Origin: a virus
Length of the DNA: 41,230 nucleotides
IMG/VR virus record: IMGVR_UViG_3300005836_000033
Location: 1-41,230 of that record
Strand: one strand, 5' to 3'
The position numbers and the translations under genes are program-made. How positions within the stretch are numbered: the first letter of the stretch is position 1; each line of letters begins with the position of its first letter. Below, piece by piece: positions 37,752 through 41,230 of this stretch. The notes below the pieces were generated by a model. The model was not told where the DNA came from and did no database searches. It was given only the letters and a program-made list of their open reading frames with translations.

Positions 37752-38326
37752 CCGAAGCCGACCTTCACCGGACGGCCCACCGTGTTCCGGCCGCGCGACC
37801 GCAACGCCCGGAGCTCGGCGCGGTAGAAGCCGAGCTGCTTCCGGAGCTCGGCCACGCCGAGCTTCTGGATGCCGTGGTTGTCGACCTGGTAGCCCTCGGC
37901 CGCTGCGCCACCGCCGGCGGACGCCGGCAAGAGACGCCGCTCGAGCTCGGCCTTGATCGCGGCGATCATCTTCTCGGCATGGAGCTCGCGATCGCCGGCG
38001 GCCGCCGCCTCGAGGTTCGGACGGACGACCAGGATGCCGGATCCGACCTCCCAGGCGTTATCGTCGGTGTCCGTGAGGGTCGCCACCCACTCGTAGCGGC
38101 CTTCGGGCAACTCCGCGGTCGCGTCGCTCGGGATCGTGACCTGATACTCGCCATCGACGACGACAACCCAATCCGCATCCCACGCGAGCGCGCCCCCACC
38201 GCGGATCGCGTACGCGAGCGTCCAATCGTCGGGCGGCGTGAAGTCGGTGCACGGCGTGCGGCGCCAGGCCCAGACAGAGCCAGCGCGAAGCACATCGGGT
38301 TCGCCGAGCGGTGGAGTTGGCGGCAC
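37748..38326 (-). CDS. gpW-like head-tail joining protein with N-terminal beta domain
   Basis: The product is 192 residues. The C-terminal 75 (AEKMIAAIKAELERRLLPAS, later YQVDNHGIQKLGVAELRKQL and FYRAELRALRS) resemble the helical gpW family that seats under the portal. The first 105 residues form a beta domain (WTLAYAIRGGGALAWDADWV; YEWVATLTDTDDNAWEVGSG) seen in some phages as a separate protein. The fusion is uncommon but plausible. The start is GTG. Confidence 0.65.
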   Translation of the reverse strand: MPPTPPLGEPDVLRAGSVWAWRRTPCTDFTPPDDWTLAYAIRGGGALAWDADWVVVVDGEYQVTIPSDATAELPEGRYEWVATLTDTDDNAWEVGSGILVVRPNLEAAAAGDRELHAEKMIAAIKAELERRLLPASAGGGAAAEGYQVDNHGIQKLGVAELRKQLGFYRAELRALRSRGRNTVGRPVKVGFG

Positions 38327-38375
38327 GGATGAATGGTGGGAACCGACCGTGCTACCCCGCCAACCGACATGTTGG

Positions 38376-38651
38376 TCAGGACACTAACACGCGCGTTTCG
38401 ACGGTCGAGCGGAGGAGGTAGGTATGGCTTCGGCCGTCGGTCGGGCCGGACTCCAGATAGCCGAGCACCACCAGGCGCCGGATGGCGCGGGAGGCGTCGG
38501 GAAAGTGCAGGTGGGCCGCGCGGCCGACGACCCGCACCTTGAAGCGGCGTGGTTCGTAGAAGCTCAGCGCCTCCAGTGCCACGCCGTAGACGATCAGATC
38601 GGTCCGCCGAAGCCGCCGATCTTTGAGGGCCGCGATCGGGGCGGGGATCAC
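38376..38651 (-). CDS. Small winged-helix DNA-binding protein between terminase and connector
   Basis: This 91-residue protein (IPAPIAALKDRRLRRTDLIV; HFPDASRAIRRLVVLGYLES; RSHTYLLRSTVETR) shows helix-turn-helix plus a wing, like MarR/replication-type winged helices. GTG at 38651 overlaps the terminase stop as GTGA. It may regulate the late operon or assist packaging; location in the head operon is unusual. Confidence 0.6.
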   Translation of the reverse strand: MIPAPIAALKDRRLRRTDLIVYGVALEALSFYEPRRFKVRVVGRAAHLHFPDASRAIRRLVVLGYLESGPTDGRSHTYLLRSTVETRVLVS

Positions 38652-40612
38652 CGGCGCCACCCCTGGACGAAACTCCGCTTCTTCCGGATGAGCTGTTGTG
38701 CGCGCTCGTTGACCTTCACCTGGGCCGGCGTCGGGGGCGGTGGCTCCGGCTCCGCCGGCGGCGTGACCACGGGCTCCTTCGCGGGCCGCCATTGGCGGAG
38801 CGCCTCACGCACCGGTCCGAGGATCAGCAGCGCGGCGTACGCGTACACCCAGCAGTCGAGCGCCTCCCCGCGGTATCCCGGCTTCCGCTCGTAGACCGGT
38901 ACCGGTCGACCGCGGCGGTAATGGATGTGCCGGACCTCACTCGTCAGCTGGCGGAAGTACTCCGCCGTTGTCGGCATCGGGAAATGCGGCGCTTCGGGAT
39001 GCCCGGGGTCGAGCCGGAGTCGGGCGAAGAGCGTGTCCTTGATCGCCTCGGTGCCGAGCATCCAGAGTCGGACCTTCACCTTGCTCCGCTTGCCCGGCGG
39101 CGCGATCGCGGCCTGGCCGGGCTCGCTCGAGCCCTTGATGCAGTGCACTTGCTGCTTCGCGCGCGCCTTGCAGTACCGATAGACCTCATCGGTATGATGA
39201 CCACCGGAATCGACGGCCGTGGCCCGGATCCGGAGCACCTGGCCGTCCGCCCGCCGCCATGCGCGCCGGCGGACCAGGTCCAGCTGCGTCCAGACCTCCT
39301 TCGCCTCCGGCGAGCCCCAGAGCGTCTCGTGCCGGATCTGCCAGGGCGCTTCGTTGGGACCCCAGCCCCAGATCGTCGCCTCGAGGCGATCGCCCTGGAC
39401 GTCGACGCCCATCGTCAGGATCCGGACGCCCTCCGGCACCTCGGCGGGATAGACCTCGCGCCGGGCCTCGAGCGCGCCGGCGTCGACCGCATCGCCCTCG
39501 CCCGCCCAGGTCTCGGCGAGCACGGTGTTGACGAAGCCCTGCATCTCCTCCGGCTTGCCCTTCGCGGACAGGAACTTCTCGACGATCTCGGCCCAGGTGA
39601 TGAACGGCGAGTAGAGCGCGTTGATCCAGAACCCCGCCACCTTGCCGCGCGATCGCGCGGGGATCCATTTCCCGCGGCGCAGCATGTCGGTCTTGTGGAG
39701 CTCCGGGATCCTGGCCGCGCAGCCGGCCTTCACCTCGCCCGTCTTCTCGTCCACCTCGCCGCACCGATACGCCGCGGTCTCCGGCTTGCCGGGCTCCCAG
39801 ATCAGGTTCCGCCAGAACAGCCGCTGCGCGAGGCCACAATGCGGGCAGGGCACCCAGAACGTCCGCTGATCGCTCGCCTCATACTCCCGGTCGATGCGAC
39901 TGAACCCCTGGAGTGTCGGAGTGGACACGTCGATCTCCTTCCGATTCCAGAAGGTCGTCTGTCGCGCGCGGAGCAGGGTGAGCGGATCGCCTTCGCCGGC
40001 TTCCCCAACATGCTGGCCCTTGCTGGCGCCACGGGCCGAGGCCGGCCAGGCGTCGATCTCGTCGCAGAGCAGATAGGGCGCCGGCCGCGCGCGCAGGCCC
40101 GCGGCACTGTTGGCGCCCACCATCGCGACATACCCGCCGCGGAACATCTTCCGCTGGATCTCCTGGCCCTTCTCACGGCGGTTCCCCTCCGGCGTCATCA
40201 CGCCTTTGAGCACCGGCGTGTCCCGAAGCATCGGGTCGAGCCGCTCCTTCGACCACATCTTCGCCAGGTCGACCGTGGGCTGGGCGAGGATGACCGGCCA
40301 GGGGTTGAGGTGGATGATGTGACCCAGGCAGTTGTTGAGCACCTCGGTCCCGCCGCACTGCGCGGGCTTTTTGAAGACGATCCGCTCGATCAAGGGATCG
40401 GTCCATGCGTCCATGATTTCGCGGAGGAAGGGTGCCCGGTCGGTATGCCAGCGCCCTTCGCTCGCGCTCGAGACCCGGGACAGCCGACGATAGCGGTCGG
40501 CCCACTCGCTCACGGTCATCCGCGGGGGCGGGGAATAGATCCGCCGGCGGATGGCCCGCTCCCGATGGCGAACCTCGCGGTGCCCCTCGAGCTCGAGCGG
40601 GGTGGCGGTCAT
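38648..40612 (-). CDS. Terminase large subunit (GpA family)
   Basis: The product is 654 residues. The ATPase part includes the GpA-type P-loop KKPAQCGGTEVLNN (about 80-93) and Walker B PYLLCDEIDAWP (about 177-188). A Cys pair CPHCG (about 256-260) follows in the zinc-like site common to GpA proteins. The nuclease part includes ILTMGVDVQGDRLEATIWGW and later VDSGGHHTDEVYRYC with acidic metal ligands. It cuts at cos and drives DNA into the prohead. GpA partners use Nu1-like small subunits, as here. Confidence 0.92.
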   Translation of the reverse strand: MTATPLELEGHREVRHRERAIRRRIYSPPPRMTVSEWADRYRRLSRVSSASEGRWHTDRAPFLREIMDAWTDPLIERIVFKKPAQCGGTEVLNNCLGHIIHLNPWPVILAQPTVDLAKMWSKERLDPMLRDTPVLKGVMTPEGNRREKGQEIQRKMFRGGYVAMVGANSAAGLRARPAPYLLCDEIDAWPASARGASKGQHVGEAGEGDPLTLLRARQTTFWNRKEIDVSTPTLQGFSRIDREYEASDQRTFWVPCPHCGLAQRLFWRNLIWEPGKPETAAYRCGEVDEKTGEVKAGCAARIPELHKTDMLRRGKWIPARSRGKVAGFWINALYSPFITWAEIVEKFLSAKGKPEEMQGFVNTVLAETWAGEGDAVDAGALEARREVYPAEVPEGVRILTMGVDVQGDRLEATIWGWGPNEAPWQIRHETLWGSPEAKEVWTQLDLVRRRAWRRADGQVLRIRATAVDSGGHHTDEVYRYCKARAKQQVHCIKGSSEPGQAAIAPPGKRSKVKVRLWMLGTEAIKDTLFARLRLDPGHPEAPHFPMPTTAEYFRQLTSEVRHIHYRRGRPVPVYERKPGYRGEALDCWVYAYAALLILGPVREALRQWRPAKEPVVTPPAEPEPPPPTPAQVKVNERAQQLIRKKRSFVQGWRR

Positions 40613-41133
40613 GCGGCCGTCTCCTCGGCGTCGTCGAGCGGGATGTCCTCGGCGCTCTGGAGCTCGGCCACGATCTCATCGACGAGCGGAACGATGCGGC
40701 GATGCGCCTCGGCGGTGGTGGTGCAGCCCACCAGGTAGGGGGCGAGGCGGTGTGGAAGCGCGATCAGGTGAGACCGGACCCGGCTGGAGGCGTCGAGGTA
40801 CGTCGACTCCCATTCCTGGACGGTCATCAGCTCGCGGCGCATCTGGGCCAGGCGGAGTTCCTCCTGTTGGGCCTTCGCCATCTCGCGCCTGGCCTGTGCG
40901 ACCTCGTACGAACTGTCTTCTTCGCTATGGCGCGCTTCCTCGATCTTCCGATGCCAATACCAGCGATTGAAGTCCGGGAATACAAAGAAATCCCGACCGT
41001 CCCGAGATTCCTTTGGGCAGCCGGGTTCCTTGGCCAGGTGGCCGATCGCCTGCGCGGTCAGTCCCATCACGTCGGCTGTCTGCCGCCGCGTCAGGGACCG
41101 CACGCTCAGTGGATCGACGGCGGCGCGCGCCAC
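40609..41133 (-). CDS. Terminase small subunit (Nu1-like)
   Basis: The product is 174 residues. An N-terminal HTH (SLTRRQTADVMGLTAQAIGH, then LAKEPGCPKESRDGRDFFVF) matches Nu1/DNA-packaging proteins. A long coiled middle (AQARREMAKAQQEELRLAQM) and a C-terminal helical part (PLVDEIVAELQSAED) contact the large subunit. GGAGG lies 4 bases before GTG at 41133; a TTG one codon earlier would be too close. It recognises cos DNA. Confidence 0.8.
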   Translation of the reverse strand: MARAAVDPLSVRSLTRRQTADVMGLTAQAIGHLAKEPGCPKESRDGRDFFVFPDFNRWYWHRKIEEARHSEEDSSYEVAQARREMAKAQQEELRLAQMRRELMTVQEWESTYLDASSRVRSHLIALPHRLAPYLVGCTTTAEAHRRIVPLVDEIVAELQSAEDIPLDDAEETAA

Positions 41134-41230
41134 CAAACCTCCAGCCGGAAAAGGAAAGTCATCCTACCGCGTCTCGTATGTGAAACTGCTAACCGCGCGA
41201 AACCGGTTCAAGCTCCGATTAGTCCTCCCA
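41134..41230. other. Right-end noncoding segment upstream of terminase
   Basis: The 97 bp before the terminase genes contain an 8-bp palindrome AACCGGTT (41201-41208) and GC-rich inverted pieces. In Nu1/GpA phages cos lies just upstream of the small terminase gene, so cos could be here or across the end join. The late promoter could also lie here, but no clear hexamers are seen. Confidence 0.4.

Noticed and set aside
38696-40738. 680-codon plus-strand frame opposite the large terminase
   Set aside because: Antisense to a clear GpA terminase; low-complexity composition; no ribosome site in context.
1-41230. CRISPR arrays, insertion sequences and complete tRNA or rRNA genes
   Set aside because: No regularly spaced repeats, transposase genes with terminal inverted repeats, or complete tRNA cloverleaf were found by eye.

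Overview
The window reads as an essentially complete genome of a temperate, lambda-like tailed phage (siphovirus) with GC-rich DNA. No host flank is visible at either end. An attachment site carrying the 3' end of a tRNA lies inside the window next to the integrase, with phage genes on both sides. It is therefore attP of a free or circular phage genome, not the attL or attR of a prophage. An Rz-type inner-membrane spanin candidate and a GH24 lysozyme point to a Gram-negative, high-GC host. The phylum cannot be read from the sequence.

Nearly everything is on the minus strand, so the functional map runs right to left. From 41.1 to 28.9 kb are small terminase, GpA-type large terminase, a small winged-helix protein, a gpW-like connector, portal, a fused protease-major capsid protein, connector, terminator and tube proteins, a tail assembly chaperone pair made by -1 frameshifting, and the tape measure. 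From 28.9 to 19.5 kb are the tail tip (M-, L- and J-like proteins), fibre proteins and a striking three-repeat small protein. From 19.5 to 15.6 kb are a glycosyltransferase, a holin candidate, GH24 endolysin, an envelope protein, a spanin candidate and a nucleotidyltransferase-like protein.

The stretch from 15.5 to 11.4 kb is accessory DNA of mixed orientation. It holds a DUF4258/DUF2283-type toxin-antitoxin-like pair under a near-consensus promoter overlapping a perfect 18-bp palindrome, a convergent TcmP/three-Cys (Gp37/Gp68) pair, two zinc-ribbon or small proteins, and an XRE repressor diverging from a ribbon-helix-helix protein across a palindromic operator. From 11.2 to 6.0 kb is the early operon: many small translationally coupled genes, several with one membrane segment, a possible single-strand annealing protein, a Dam-type adenine methyltransferase and DNA-binding proteins. 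From 6.0 to 4.4 kb are the integrase and attP. From 4.4 to 0.1 kb are a small conserved phage protein, a HerA-like ATPase, a DnaD-like replication protein, a possible helicase loader and a gpZ-like tail protein.

Coupling is extreme: by my count 29 gene junctions are 4-nt ATGA or GTGA overlaps. The clearest anomalies are three compensating single-base homopolymer insertions within 98 bp in the ATPase gene, an 11-base G run serving as the Shine-Dalgarno of one gene, and a strong internal ribosome site separating protease from capsid in the fusion gene.
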